From Streptomyces beigongshangae (GTDB lineage: Bacteria; Actinomycetota; Actinomycetes; Streptomycetales; Streptomycetaceae), in assembly GCF_019710745.1 (NCBI RefSeq), contig NZ_JAHKJW010000023.1, positions 1 to 64,000 on the forward strand: a stretch of 64,000 nucleotides of DNA, given 5' to 3'. The notes beneath the pieces are model-generated. The model saw only the letters and a program-made list of their open reading frames with translations, did no database searches and was not told the origin of the DNA. Each line of letters opens with the position of its first letter. The stretch's first letter is position 1. This document shows, piece after piece, positions 1-8,096 of this stretch. The position numbers were made by a program, and so were the translations under genes.

Positions 1-2393
1 CCGACCTGTCCGCGCTGCGGCGGCGGGGCGATCCGGCCGCCGTTGCCACCGCCGTTGTTGCCGCCGGGAGCACCCGCGCCGAGGGCGGGACCGCTTCCGG
101 CACCGCCCCGGCGGGCCGCCGCGACACCGGCCGCGGCCTGTGCCGCCGCCGGACCGCCGACGCCGGGAGCGCCCTGGCCCTGCTTGTTGCCCGGCACCTT
201 CTTGCCGCCCTGGGCGACGTCGACCGGGAGCATGACCAGCGCGGTCGTACCGCCGGAGTCGGACGGGCGCAGCTGGATGCGGATGCCGTGGCGCTGCGAC
301 AGGCGGCCGACCACGAACAGGCCCATGCGGCGCGAGACCGAGACGTCCACGGTGGGCGGCGAGGCGAGCCGCTCGTTGATCGCCGCGAGGTCCTCGGGCG
401 AGAGGCCGATACCGGTGTCGTGGATCTCGATCAGCACGCGGCCGTCGGGCAGCGCGTGACCGGTGACCTTGACCTTGGTCTGCGGGGAGGAGAACGAGGT
501 GGCGTTCTCCAGCAGCTCGGCGAGCAGGTGCACGAGGTCGTTGACCACGCGTCCCGCGACCTCGGTGGTGGGCACCGACGACAGCTCGATGCGCTCGTAC
601 TGCTCCACCTCGGAGGCGGCGGCACGGAGCACGTCGACCAGCGGGACCGGACGGGTCCAGCGGCGGCCGGGCTCCTCACCGGCGAGCACGAGCAGGTTCT
701 CGCCGTTACGGCGCATGCGGGTCGCGAGGTGGTCGAGCTTGAACAGGGAGGACAGCTGGTCCGGGTCGGCCTCGCGGGACTCCAGTTCGGAGATGAGCGA
801 GAGCTGGCGCTGGATGAGGCCCTGGGAGCGGCGCGAGAGGTTGGTGAACATCGCGTTGACGTTGCCCCGCAGCAGGGCCTGCTCGGCGGCCAGCCGGACC
901 GCCTCGCGGTGCACGTCGTCGAAGGCCGCGGCGACCTGGCCGATCTCGTCCTTGGAGTGCACACCGACCGATTCGACGGACGTGTCGACGTCCTGCGGGT
1001 CGGACTCGGAGAGCTGCTTGACCAGCTCGGGCAGCCGGTCCTGGGCCACCTTCGTCGCGGTGTCCTGCAGCCGGCGCAGCGAACGGATCATCGAGCGGGC
1101 CACCACGAAGGCGCCGACCAGCGACACACCGAGCACCAGCAGGATCAGCGCACCGGAGATGATCGCTTCCTGCTCGGCCTCGTTGCGCAGCTCACGGGCC
1201 TTCTGCTCCATCTGGTTGAGGAGCGTGAGCTCGATCTTGGACATCTCCTGGATCTTGGAGGAGTCCGCGTCCACCCAGTCCAGGTAGGAGCGCCTGGCCT
1301 GCAGCTCCAGACCGTTGTTGCGCTGCAGGACGCGCTGCAGATAGCCGTCCGCGTCCTTGATGGTCGGGCTCGGCTCGTCGAGCGGCTTGGTGAGCTGGGC
1401 CGCGTTGCCCTCGTAGATGCTGGCGAAGCTGGTGAGCTCGAAGCGCTGGTTCTCGAAGGCCGAGAGGCCGTACTGCCGGTCGTTCGGGGAGAGCTTGCCG
1501 ACGGTCTTGTCCGTGGCGGGCAGGGCCGCGGCGATGATCGCGCGCTGGATGGACGCGTACTCCTTGGCGGTGGAGAACGCCGCCAGGGCGCGGGTGCGCT
1601 GGATCATCTCCGGGTTGCTGGTCGCCTCGGCCATGTCCTGGGAGAGGCCGAGCAGCTGCTCGATGAGCCGGTGGTACGCCTCGACCGACTGGGAGGAGTT
1701 GTCCTCGTCCTGGAAGGCGCTGTTGCGGACCTTGCTGAGGGTGTTCAGCTGGGTGGCGATGGCCACCACGTTGTCCCGGACGCCGTCGAGGTTCTCGCTG
1801 TCGCCCGCGTCGTCGAGCTCGTGGGTGCCCTCCAGGAAGGAGGCGCGCGCACGGTCGGTCTTGTCGCGCAGGCCCTTGATCGAGACGTCGCTGGCCTTGG
1901 TGCCGTTGGCGAGCGGACCGGCCGACTTGTCGCGCTCCTCCTGGAGCGCCGCGGCGAGCTCGGTCGCCTGCTTGGTCATGTCGGTCAGCAGCTTCATGTT
2001 CTCGAGCTGCTGGATCTCGTCCATGCTGTCGCTGATGCGCAGGGCGCCCAGCGAGGTGGCCGCGACCACGGGCAGCGCGAGCAGCGAGACCAGACGCGTG
2101 GAGATGCGCCAGTTGCGCAGGGCTATGCGCGGGCCGGGGCCGGCCGGGGTCTTCGGCTTCGGGGGCGCGGAGGGCGCGGCGCCGGGAGCGCCGTTCGCCG
2201 CGTCGGGGCCGCCCTTGCCCTGGGCGCCCTTGGGCGCACCGGGCCGCGCGGAGCGGTCACCGTTGGTGCCGGTCTGTGCCGGTCCCTGGTTCTGGGCGTG
2301 CTGGGGCGAGGAGCCGACTGCCCGGGGGCCAGTCCCGCCTTGCGGCTCCGGCTCCGCCGAAGCGCTGCCATCCCTCTTGAAACGTCCCTGCAC
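1..2393 (-). CDS. cvnA: Conservon-type sensor histidine kinase (nitrate-sensor/HAMP/HATPase), 3' end beyond window
   Basis: This is a membrane sensor kinase of the Streptomyces conservon (CvnA) class, which works with small Roadblock, DUF742 and Ras-like GTPase partners. At least 797 residues are visible and the C-terminus lies left of the window. After a Pro/Gly/Ala-rich cytoplasmic N-terminus there is a membrane helix near residues 99-118, a helical nitrate/nitrite-sensing-type extracytoplasmic region, a second helix near 409-432, a HAMP region, and a kinase core. The core shows the HATPase N-box ELLENA and the G1 motif DTGIGL around residues 611-721. The tail is Gly/Ala/Pro-rich. I chose the GTG at 2391-2393 because the frame is open from there and a GAGG precedes it; its length agrees with the family. 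The cvnB-D partners would lie off the left edge, so the conservon assignment rests on the domain order and on recalled synteny. Confidence 0.88.
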   Translation of the reverse strand, partial: MQGRFKRDGSASAEPEPQGGTGPRAVGSSPQHAQNQGPAQTGTNGDRSARPGAPKGAQGKGGPDAANGAPGAAPSAPPKPKTPAGPGPRIALRNWRISTRLVSLLALPVVAATSLGALRISDSMDEIQQLENMKLLTDMTKQATELAAALQEERDKSAGPLANGTKASDVSIKGLRDKTDRARASFLEGTHELDDAGDSENLDGVRDNVVAIATQLNTLSKVRNSAFQDEDNSSQSVEAYHRLIEQLLGLSQDMAEATSNPEMIQRTRALAAFSTAKEYASIQRAIIAAALPATDKTVGKLSPNDRQYGLSAFENQRFELTSFASIYEGNAAQLTKPLDEPSPTIKDADGYLQRVLQRNNGLELQARRSYLDWVDADSSKIQEMSKIELTLLNQMEQKARELRNEAEQEAIISGALILLVLGVSLVGAFVVARSMIRSLRRLQDTATKVAQDRLPELVKQLSESDPQDVDTSVESVGVHSKDEIGQVAAAFDDVHREAVRLAAEQALLRGNVNAMFTNLSRRSQGLIQRQLSLISELESREADPDQLSSLFKLDHLATRMRRNGENLLVLAGEEPGRRWTRPVPLVDVLRAAASEVEQYERIELSSVPTTEVAGRVVNDLVHLLAELLENATSFSSPQTKVKVTGHALPDGRVLIEIHDTGIGLSPEDLAAINERLASPPTVDVSVSRRMGLFVVGRLSQRHGIRIQLRPSDSGGTTALVMLPVDVAQGGKKVPGNKQGQGAPGVGGPAAAQAAAGVAAARRGGAGSGPALGAGAPGGNNGGGNGGRIAPPPQRGQV

Positions 2394-3006
2394 TAGCGTC
2401 GCAACCTCTGGACCAGGCGCCCCTCCGCGTGAACGGTGGGACGGTGTCGGCGTCTTGGGAGCGCCCTGAACGCGCTCCCAGGTGGTGGTCGTGAGTGACC
2501 GGCGCAGGTTCCCCTTTCCCGCCGCCACTCGGCGCTGCGTTGCGCCCCTGCGCGCCGGTTCGTTCCAGCGGCGGTCCGAGGAATTTCAGCACAGTGCCGG
2601 ATCTCCAACAAGGCCCATGAGCCATGCTGTGACCTCCGTGACAGCATGTGAGGGGGGTGTCACGAGACGTAGAAGGTGACCTCCTCCATAACGGACACAT
2701 GGGGACGAGACCATCATTCGCGGCTGGTGTCCCAGTCGCCATGATCAGGAGCGGAATGAGAGCTTCCATGGCGTAATGCCCGTTTGCGGGCCCGCGCTCG
2801 GGGGCCGGAATTGACCGGTTTGCCTAGCAGTAAGTGAGGAAACTCACACGACGATCACGTGGTCTTCACAGGTTCGCCGGGGAAGCGGATGTTTAGCCTG
2901 ACGCTTTACAGGGATGGCACATCCGACAACCGGCGCCCGCGAGGCGGTTCCCGAGCCGTCCGGCGCCCCGATCGAACAGGGCCTGAAACCCCAGATGAGG
3001 ACGACG
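2394..3006. other. Intergenic region upstream of the cvnA-like kinase
   Basis: About 610 bases lie between the kinase start and the small gene at 3007. No ORF here has convincing Streptomyces codon bias. It must contain the kinase promoter on the minus strand. It holds an 8-base inverted repeat at 2623-2648 and two copies of GTGACCTCC (near 2630 and 2677), described separately. Confidence 0.6.
2623..2648. promoter_or_regulatory. Inverted repeat upstream of the cvnA-like gene, possible operator
   Basis: CATGCTGT (2623-2630) and ACAGCATG (2641-2648) are perfect 8-base arms separated by 10 bases. Their centres are about one helical turn and a half apart, as expected for a dimeric regulator, and they sit about 230 bases upstream of the kinase start. 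A second GTGACCTCC follows at about 2677. The binding protein cannot be named from sequence. Confidence 0.3.
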
Positions 3007-3177
3007 ATGTTCCGCAACATAGCCAACCCGCGCCGCACCACACTGGCACACCTCCAGGACGCCGAGGAACTCGGCACGCCGCAGCAGGAGCACGCCGTCG
3101 AGCTCCCCGCGCAGACCGCCAACCCGCGGCGCACGATCCTGATGGACGTCCCGGTCGCGGCGGCGCCCGCCGAGTGA
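3007..3177 (+). CDS. Small protein (56 aa) with duplicated NPRRT motif, function unknown
   Basis: This short gene has near-total G/C at third codon positions, so it is very probably coding. I place the start at the ATG of MFRNIANPRR because GAGG at 2997-3000 is 6 bases upstream; the frame remains open back to an ATG at 2914 that has no ribosome binding site. The 56-residue product contains the same block twice, ANPRRTTLAHL near residue 6 and ANPRRTILMDV near residue 38, separated by a Glu/Gln-rich linker. There is no signal peptide, membrane helix or cysteine. I do not recognise a family. The repeated block recalls repeated core or recognition segments of precursor peptides, but no modifying enzyme is adjacent. 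The next gene (3319) is in the same direction after 141 bases. Confidence 0.65.
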   Translation: MFRNIANPRRTTLAHLQDAEELGTPQQEHAVELPAQTANPRRTILMDVPVAAAPAE

Positions 3178-3318
3178 CCCTCCGGGCGCCCACCGGGTGC
3201 CCCTGCCACGGGACCCCTCGCCCTCGACCGCACCTCATGTGCGCGAGGCGGGCGCCCCTTGCCGCGTTAGCCTGGAGCATCAGACTCCGGCCAGCTCAGT
3301 GAGGGGCGCAAGGATCCC

Positions 3319-4107
3319 GTGCGCATCGCCAGGTTCTCCATCGACGGCAACGTCGCGTTCGGTGCGGTCGAGGGCGAGAGCCCTCCTGGATCGACCGACG
3401 GCCTCGTGCTCGACATCATCAAGGGCATCCCGTTCGCGGACTTCGAGCTCTCCGGGACCAAGGTCCCGCTGAGCAAGGTCCGGCTCCTGCCCCCCGTCCT
3501 CCCGAACAAGGTCGTGGCCTTCGGCCGCAACTACGCGGAGCACGCCAGGGAGCTGGGCAACGAGGTGCCCGACGCCCCGTTCGCCTTCTTCAAGCCCTCC
3601 ACCTCGGTGATCGGCTCCGGCGACGACATCGCGTACCCCTCCTTCTCCGAGGAACTGCACCACGAGGCCGAGCTGGCCGTGGTCATCGGCCGGATGTGCC
3701 GCGAGGTGCCGCGCGAACGCGTCAAGGACGTGATCCTCGGCTACACCTGCGCGAACGACGTCACCGCGCGCGACGTCCAGCGGCGCGAGAAGCAGTGGGC
3801 CCGGGCCAAGGGCTTCGACTCCTCCTGCCCGCTGGGCCCCTGGGTGGAGACCGACCTCGACCCGTCGGACCTCACGATCCAGTGCACGGTCAACGGGCAG
3901 CAGCGCCAGCTGGGACGCACCAGCGAGATGATCCACTCCATCGAGGATCTGATCGTGAACATCACCGAGGCCATGACGCTGCTCCCCGGCGACGTCATCC
4001 TCACGGGCACCCCGGCAGGGGTGGGCCCGCTCGGTGCCGGCGACGAGGTCGCCGTCACCATCGAAGGCATCGGCACTCTCACCAACAAGGTGATCAAGCG
4101 TGGCTAA
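3319..4107 (+). CDS. Fumarylacetoacetate hydrolase family protein
   Basis: The 262-residue product is a member of the FAH superfamily (2-hydroxyhepta-2,4-diene-1,7-dioate isomerase / acylpyruvase type). These are metal-dependent enzymes that cleave or isomerise beta-diketo acids in aromatic catabolism or oxaloacetate housekeeping. The C-terminal FAH domain begins near residue 55 (VVAFGRNYAEHARELG). It contains the metal-site region HHEAELAVVIG and the family signature GDVILTGTPAGVGPL near the end. The GTG start has AAGGA 5-9 bases upstream. Its stop codon lies inside the first codons of gltX (8-base overlap), so the two are likely co-translated. The exact substrate cannot be deduced; the fixed association with gltX in streptomycetes is, as far as I recall, conserved but unexplained. 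Confidence 0.92.
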   Translation: MRIARFSIDGNVAFGAVEGESPPGSTDGLVLDIIKGIPFADFELSGTKVPLSKVRLLPPVLPNKVVAFGRNYAEHARELGNEVPDAPFAFFKPSTSVIGSGDDIAYPSFSEELHHEAELAVVIGRMCREVPRERVKDVILGYTCANDVTARDVQRREKQWARAKGFDSSCPLGPWVETDLDPSDLTIQCTVNGQQRQLGRTSEMIHSIEDLIVNITEAMTLLPGDVILTGTPAGVGPLGAGDEVAVTIEGIGTLTNKVIKRG

Positions 4108-5575
4108 CGGCTCTGTCCGCGTACGTTTCTGTCCGTCCCCGACCGGCAACCCCCATGTGGGCCTGGTCCGCACGGCCCTGTTCAACTGGGCGTACGCCCG
4201 CCACACCGGCGGCACGTTCGTCTTCCGCATCGAGGACACCGACGCGGCCCGCGACTCCGAGGAGTCGTACGAGCAGCTCCTGGACTCGCTGCGCTGGCTG
4301 GGCTTCGACTGGGATGAGGGCCCCGAGACCGGCGGCCCCCACGAGCCGTACCGCCAGTCGCAGCGCACGGACCTCTACGCGGACGTCGCGCGCAGGCTCC
4401 TGGAGGCCGGCCGCGCCTACCACTGCTACTGCTCCACGGCGGAGCTGGACGCGCGCCGGGACGCCGCCCGCGCCGCCGGCCGGCCGTCGGGCTACGACGG
4501 CCACTGCCGCGAGCTGACCGCCGAGCGGAAGAGCGCGTACGAGGCCGAGGGCCGCACGCCCATCGTCCGCTTCCGCATGCCCGACGCGCCCATCACCTTC
4601 ACGGACCTGGTCCGCGGCGAGATCACCTACCTCCCGGAGAACGTGCCGGACTACGGGATCGTCCGGGCCAACGGCGCGCCCCTCTACACGCTGGTCAACC
4701 CGGTCGACGACGCCCTGATGGAGATCACCCACGTCCTGCGCGGCGAGGACCTCCTCTCCTCCACCCCCCGCCAGATCGCCCTCTACGACGCGCTGACCGA
4801 ACTGGGCGTCGCCAAGGGCACCCCGGCCTTCGGCCACCTCCCGTACGTGATGGGCGAGGGCAACAAGAAGCTCTCCAAGCGCGACCCGGAGTCCTCGCTG
4901 AACCTCTACCGGGAGCGCGGTTTCCTCCCGGAGGGCCTGCTGAACTACCTGTCGCTGCTCGGCTGGTCGCTCTCGGCGGACCGCGACATCTTCACCGTCG
5001 AGGAGATGGTCGCCGCCTTCGACGTCGCGGACGTGAACCCCAACCCGGCCCGCTTCGACCTCAAGAAGGCCGAGGCGATCAACGCGGACCACATCCGGCT
5101 GCTCGACGTGAACGAGTTCGCCGAGCGCTGCGCCCCCTGGCTGCGGGCCCCCTTCGCCCCCTGGGCGCCGGAGGACTTCGACCCGGCCAAGTGGGACGCC
5201 ATCGCACCGCACGCCCAGACCCGCCTCAAGGTCCTCTCCGAGATCACCGACAACGTCGACTTCCTGTTCCTCCCGGAGCCGGTCTTCGACGAGACGTCCT
5301 GGACGAAGGCCATGAAGGAGGGCTCCGACGCGTTGCTCCGCACGGCCCGCGAGAAGCTGGAGTCCGCGGACTGGACCTCCGCCGAGTCCCTCAAGGAGGC
5401 CGTGCTGGCCGCCGGTGAGGCCCACGGCCTCAAGCTGGGCAAGGCCCAGGCCCCGGTCCGCGTCGCCGTCACCGGCCGCACGGTCGGCCTGCCGCTCTTC
5501 GAGTCCCTGGAGATCCTGGGCAGGGAGAAGGCGCTGGCACGCATCGACGCGGCGCTGGCGAGGCTGACCGCGTAG
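4100..5575 (+). CDS. gltX: Glutamyl-tRNA synthetase
   Basis: This class I aminoacyl-tRNA synthetase (491 residues, normal length) attaches glutamate to tRNA-Glu. In actinomycetes without GlnRS it also misacylates tRNA-Gln, which GatCAB then amidates. The HIGH-type signature is PSPTGNPHVG near residue 11 and the KMSKS-type loop is KKLSKRD near residue 255; between them lies the FRIEDTD catalytic fold. The C-terminal half is the all-helical anticodon-binding domain. The GTG start overlaps the end of the FAH-family gene by 8 bases. The gene is followed by two strong overlapping hairpins. About 1 kb downstream is a cluster containing only tRNA-Glu and tRNA-Gln genes, the two expected substrates of the enzyme. 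Confidence 0.97.
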   Translation: MANGSVRVRFCPSPTGNPHVGLVRTALFNWAYARHTGGTFVFRIEDTDAARDSEESYEQLLDSLRWLGFDWDEGPETGGPHEPYRQSQRTDLYADVARRLLEAGRAYHCYCSTAELDARRDAARAAGRPSGYDGHCRELTAERKSAYEAEGRTPIVRFRMPDAPITFTDLVRGEITYLPENVPDYGIVRANGAPLYTLVNPVDDALMEITHVLRGEDLLSSTPRQIALYDALTELGVAKGTPAFGHLPYVMGEGNKKLSKRDPESSLNLYRERGFLPEGLLNYLSLLGWSLSADRDIFTVEEMVAAFDVADVNPNPARFDLKKAEAINADHIRLLDVNEFAERCAPWLRAPFAPWAPEDFDPAKWDAIAPHAQTRLKVLSEITDNVDFLFLPEPVFDETSWTKAMKEGSDALLRTAREKLESADWTSAESLKEAVLAAGEAHGLKLGKAQAPVRVAVTGRTVGLPLFESLEILGREKALARIDAALARLTA

Positions 5576-5589
5576 GGAACACGCACGAG

Positions 5590-5644
5590 GCACGGGAGGG
5601 GCGCCGCCCCTCCCGTGCGCAGCCCCGGCGCCGGGGCTGCGCAC
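5590..5644 (+). terminator. Two overlapping strong hairpins after gltX
   Basis: The first hairpin has perfect 13-base arms (5590-5602 and 5606-5618) with a 3-base loop. The second is a perfect 30-base palindrome at 5615-5644. They share GTGC at 5615-5618, so both cannot form fully at once. There is no T-tract, which is common for Streptomyces terminators. They lie just after the gltX stop and before the HAD gene. Confidence 0.75.
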
Positions 5645-5685
5645 GGACCTCCGTCCGGGAGCGGCTCCGGAGGTACCGTCGGGCC

Positions 5686-6453
5686 ATGACGATCCGAGCC
5701 GTGCTGTGGGACGTGGACGACACGATCTTCGACTACACCACGGCGGACCGCGCCGGCATGCGCGGGCATCTGGCGGCCGAGGGACTGCTCGACGGGTACG
5801 CGTCCGTCGAGCAGGCCCTCGGCCGGTGGCGCGAGCTCACCGACCGGCAGTGGGCGCGGTTCGCGGCGGGACAGGTGGACTGGGAGGGCGGCCGCCGGGA
5901 CCGGGTGCGGGCGTTCCTCGGGCAGCCCCTGACCGACACGGAGGCGGAGGACTGGTTCGCCCGGTACCTGGGCCACTACGAGACGGCCTGGGCGCTGTTC
6001 CCGGACGTGCTCCCCGTGCTCGACGTCCTGGCCGGCAGCCACCGCCACGCGGTGCTCTCCAACTCCAGCCTCCGCGTCCAGGACCACAAGCTGCGCGTCC
6101 TCGGCGTACGGGAACGCTTCGAGACGGTGCTCTGCGCGGCCGAACTGGGCGTCTCCAAACCCGCCGCGGAGGCTTTCCACACGGCCTGCGAGGCGCTGGA
6201 ACTGCCGCCGCACGAGGTCGCGTACGTCGGGGACCACCCGGAGATCGACGGCCGGGGCGCCGCCGACGCCGGGCTGTTCTCGGTCTGGATCGACCGCACC
6301 GGCGTGAGTGCCCTCACGCCCCCGGAGCCGGACACCGCGCCGGGCCCGCCGCCGGATCGGCCCTCCCGCCCGCGCCGGATCGTCTCGCTGGCCGAACTCC
6401 CCGCGCTCCTGCACCCCGATACCCGTTTTGGAGCGCCGTCCACCTTCGGGTAA
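5686..6453 (+). CDS. HAD-superfamily hydrolase
   Basis: The 255-residue product is a haloacid-dehalogenase-type phosphatase, cytosolic and Mg-dependent. The motifs appear in order: motif I DVDDTIFD at residue 9 (two nucleophile/acid Asp), motif II LSNSS near 124, motif III Lys in VSKPAAEAF near 157, and motif IV VGDHPEIDGRGAADAG near 184. The residues between motifs I and II form the helical cap. The overall pattern resembles phosphoglycolate phosphatase or YjjG-like nucleotidases, but the substrate is not predictable. It starts with ATG in a monocistronic position after the gltX hairpins and ends about 90 bases before the tRNA cluster. Confidence 0.92.
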   Translation: MTIRAVLWDVDDTIFDYTTADRAGMRGHLAAEGLLDGYASVEQALGRWRELTDRQWARFAAGQVDWEGGRRDRVRAFLGQPLTDTEAEDWFARYLGHYETAWALFPDVLPVLDVLAGSHRHAVLSNSSLRVQDHKLRVLGVRERFETVLCAAELGVSKPAAEAFHTACEALELPPHEVAYVGDHPEIDGRGAADAGLFSVWIDRTGVSALTPPEPDTAPGPPPDRPSRPRRIVSLAELPALLHPDTRFGAPSTFG

Positions 6454-6543
6454 TGTTCTTCCTGCGCCGCCGGAGAGCGGGCCGAAAGGCCACAGGCCGG
6501 AGGCGCAAGCTAAAATAAAATCCCCTCGGGGGTTGAGTTTCAG

Positions 6544-6615
6544 TGGCCTATGGTGTAATTGGCAGCACGACGGTTTCTGGTTCCGTTAGTCTAGGTTCGA
6601 GTCCTGGTAGGCCAG
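6544..6615 (+). tRNA. tRNA-Gln (anticodon CTG)
   Basis: This 72-base tRNA has acceptor arms TGGCCTA and TAGGCCA, anticodon CTG in the loop TTCTGGT, and T-loop GGTTCGAGTCC. The discriminator is G and CCA is not encoded. It is the first gene of the Gln/Glu tRNA cluster. An A/T-rich TAAAATAAAAT at 6511-6521 upstream could act as the -10 region of the cluster promoter. Confidence 0.97.
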
Positions 6616-6656
6616 CTCGCAGAGCTTATCTGCATCGCAGAGACCAGCTCTGCAAG

Positions 6657-6729
6657 GCCCCCGTTGTGTAGCGGCCTAGCACGCCGCCCTCTCAAGGCGG
6701 TAGCGCCGGTTCGAATCCGGTCGGGGGTA
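6657..6729 (+). tRNA. tRNA-Glu (anticodon CTC), copy 1
   Basis: This 73-base tRNA has acceptor arms GCCCCCG and CGGGGGT, anticodon stem GCCGC/GCGGT flanking loop CCTCTCA with anticodon CTC, and T-arm GGTTCGAATCC. CCA is not encoded. It is the first of three copies in a perfect 135-base tandem repeat. Confidence 0.97.
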
Positions 6730-6791
6730 CAGATCCTTCCCAGGGGGACAGTCCGGGTCGCACCCGCTGACTCTCATGCAGGATCGCTAGG

Positions 6792-6864
6792 GCCCCCGTT
6801 GTGTAGCGGCCTAGCACGCCGCCCTCTCAAGGCGGTAGCGCCGGTTCGAATCCGGTCGGGGGTA
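6792..6864 (+). tRNA. tRNA-Glu (anticodon CTC), copy 2
   Basis: This gene is identical in sequence to copy 1 and sits in the second unit of the 135-base tandem repeat. Anticodon CTC; no encoded CCA. Confidence 0.97.
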
Positions 6865-6926
6865 CAGATCCTTCCCAGGGGGACAGTCCGGGTCGCACCC
6901 GCTGACTCTCATGCAGGATCGCTAGG

Positions 6927-6999
6927 GCCCCCGTTGTGTAGCGGCCTAGCACGCCGCCCTCTCAAGGCGGTAGCGCCGGTTCGAATCCGGTCGGGGGTA
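6927..6999 (+). tRNA. tRNA-Glu (anticodon CTC), copy 3
   Basis: This gene is identical to copies 1 and 2. The downstream spacer differs from the repeat and leads within 21 bases into the second tRNA-Gln gene. Confidence 0.97.
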
Positions 7000-7020
7000 C
7001 AAGGTGGTCTGGACCACCAT

Positions 7021-7092
7021 TGGGCTATGGTGTAATTGGCAACACGACGGTTTCTGGTTCCGTTGTTCTAGGTTCGAGTCCTGGTAGCCCAG
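7021..7092 (+). tRNA. tRNA-Gln (anticodon CTG), second gene
   Basis: This 72-base tRNA has acceptor arms TGGGCTA and TAGCCCA, anticodon CTG and T-arm GGTTCGAGTCC. It differs from the gene at 6544 in one acceptor pair (GGC to GGG) and at a few D-loop and variable positions, so it is a diverged paralogue and not part of the perfect repeat. Confidence 0.97.
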
Positions 7093-7112
7093 CAGGATCC
7101 GCGTGATCCGAG

Positions 7113-7185
7113 GCCCCCGTTGTGTAGCGGCCTAGCACGCCGCCCTCTCAAGGCGGTAGCGCCGGTTCGAATCCGGTCGGGGGTA
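7113..7185 (+). tRNA. tRNA-Glu (anticodon CTC), copy 4
   Basis: The tRNA body is identical to the other three tRNA-Glu copies but the flanks are different. It is the last gene of the cluster and is followed at once by a classical terminator. Confidence 0.97.
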
Positions 7186-7197
7186 CACGAACAGAGA

Positions 7198-7224
7198 GCC
7201 CTCCCCGCCACGGGGAGGGCTTTT
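7198..7224 (+). terminator. Rho-independent terminator of the tRNA cluster
   Basis: GCCCTCCCC (7198-7206) pairs perfectly with GGGGAGGGC (7212-7220) around a 5-base loop and is followed by TTTT. It closes the tRNA-Gln/Glu transcription unit. Confidence 0.92.
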
Positions 7225-7365
7225 CCCATGCCGTGTGCCGTGTGCCGTGTTCCCGTGTGCCGTACGTCCTGAGGACCTCGACCTCGGCCGTTCGCTGCGG
7301 CGTTGAAGCGACCGGCCGGGGGAGTCCGCACGCGGTGTCGACCGGCGGGCGGCGCGGGTGGGGTG

Positions 7366-8082
7366 TCAGCCCGTGCGGCGCAGCGCCTCCGACAGGCGTC
7401 CCGCCGCGTCGATGACCGCCTGGGCGTGCATCCGGCCCGGGTGGCGCGTCAGGCGCTCGATCGGTCCCGACACCGAGACCGCGGCGACCACGCGGTTCGA
7501 GGGCCCGCGCACCGGCGCGGAGACGGACGCGACACCCGGCTCGCGCTCGCCGATCGACTGGGCCCAGCCCCGTCGCCGTACGCCCGACAGGGCCGTCGCC
7601 GTGAAGCGGGCGCCCTGGAGGCCGCGGTGCAGGCGCTCCGGCTCCTCCCAGGCCATCAGGATCTGGGCCGAGGAACCCGCCTTCATGGTGAGCGTCGAGC
7701 CGACCGGGACCGTGTCCCTGAGGCCCGACAGGCGCTCCGCTGCGGCGACGCAGATGCGCATGTCGCCCTGGCGGCGGTAGAGCTGCGCGCTCTCGCCCGT
7801 GATGTCCCGCAGGTGCGTGAGCACCGGGCCCGCCGTCGCGAGGAGGCGGTCCTCGCCCGCGGCCGCCGCCAGCTCCGCCAGCCGGGGGCCGAGAATGAAA
7901 CGGCCCTGCATGTCACGCGCCACCATGCGGTGGTGCTCCAGTGCCACGGCGAGACGATGTGCCGTGGGCCGTGCCAGTCCGGTCGCCGCGACCAGTCCCG
8001 CGAGGGTGGCCGGACCGGACTCCAGTGCGCTCAGGACAAGGGCTGCCTTGTCCAGAACGCCGACGCCGCTACTGTTGTCCAT
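7366..8082 (-). CDS. ndgR: IclR-family transcriptional regulator NdgR
   Basis: The 238-residue protein has a winged helix-turn-helix at about residues 10-60 (GLVAATGLARPTAHRLAV) and an IclR C-terminal effector domain (GESAQLYRRQGDMRICVAAAERLSG, SVSAPVRGPSNRVVAAVSVSG). I used the ATG of MDNSSGVG, which gives the usual NdgR/AreB length. It is divergent from leuC. In S. coelicolor, NdgR is known as an amino-acid-dependent growth and antibiotic regulator that acts on leuCD, and AreB does the same in S. clavuligerus. The leuC-facing intergenic region carries a GTCTCAC/GTGAAAC inverted repeat that is a candidate operator for both genes. The gene is on its own, with the tRNA terminator on its other side. 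Confidence 0.93.
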   Translation of the reverse strand: MDNSSGVGVLDKAALVLSALESGPATLAGLVAATGLARPTAHRLAVALEHHRMVARDMQGRFILGPRLAELAAAAGEDRLLATAGPVLTHLRDITGESAQLYRRQGDMRICVAAAERLSGLRDTVPVGSTLTMKAGSSAQILMAWEEPERLHRGLQGARFTATALSGVRRRGWAQSIGEREPGVASVSAPVRGPSNRVVAAVSVSGPIERLTRHPGRMHAQAVIDAAGRLSEALRRTG

Positions 8083-8096
8083 GAAACGATACTCGC

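Larger units (their letters stand above)
6657..6999 (+). repeat. 135-base tandem repeat carrying tRNA-Glu
   Basis: Bases 6657-6791 and 6792-6926 are identical 135-base units, each containing one tRNA-Glu gene plus 62 bases of spacer. The third copy (6927-6999) retains only the tRNA itself before the sequence diverges. The spacer identity as well as the tRNA identity indicates a recent duplication or ongoing gene conversion. Confidence 0.95.

Noticed and set aside
288..2396. A 702-codon plus-strand frame across the left end
   Set aside because: It is the shadow of the cvnA-like kinase; no domain is recognisable in the plus-strand translation.
6664..7035. A repeated ORF of 123 codons over the tRNA cluster
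   Set aside because: It is the translation of the tandem tRNA-Glu repeat, not a protein gene.
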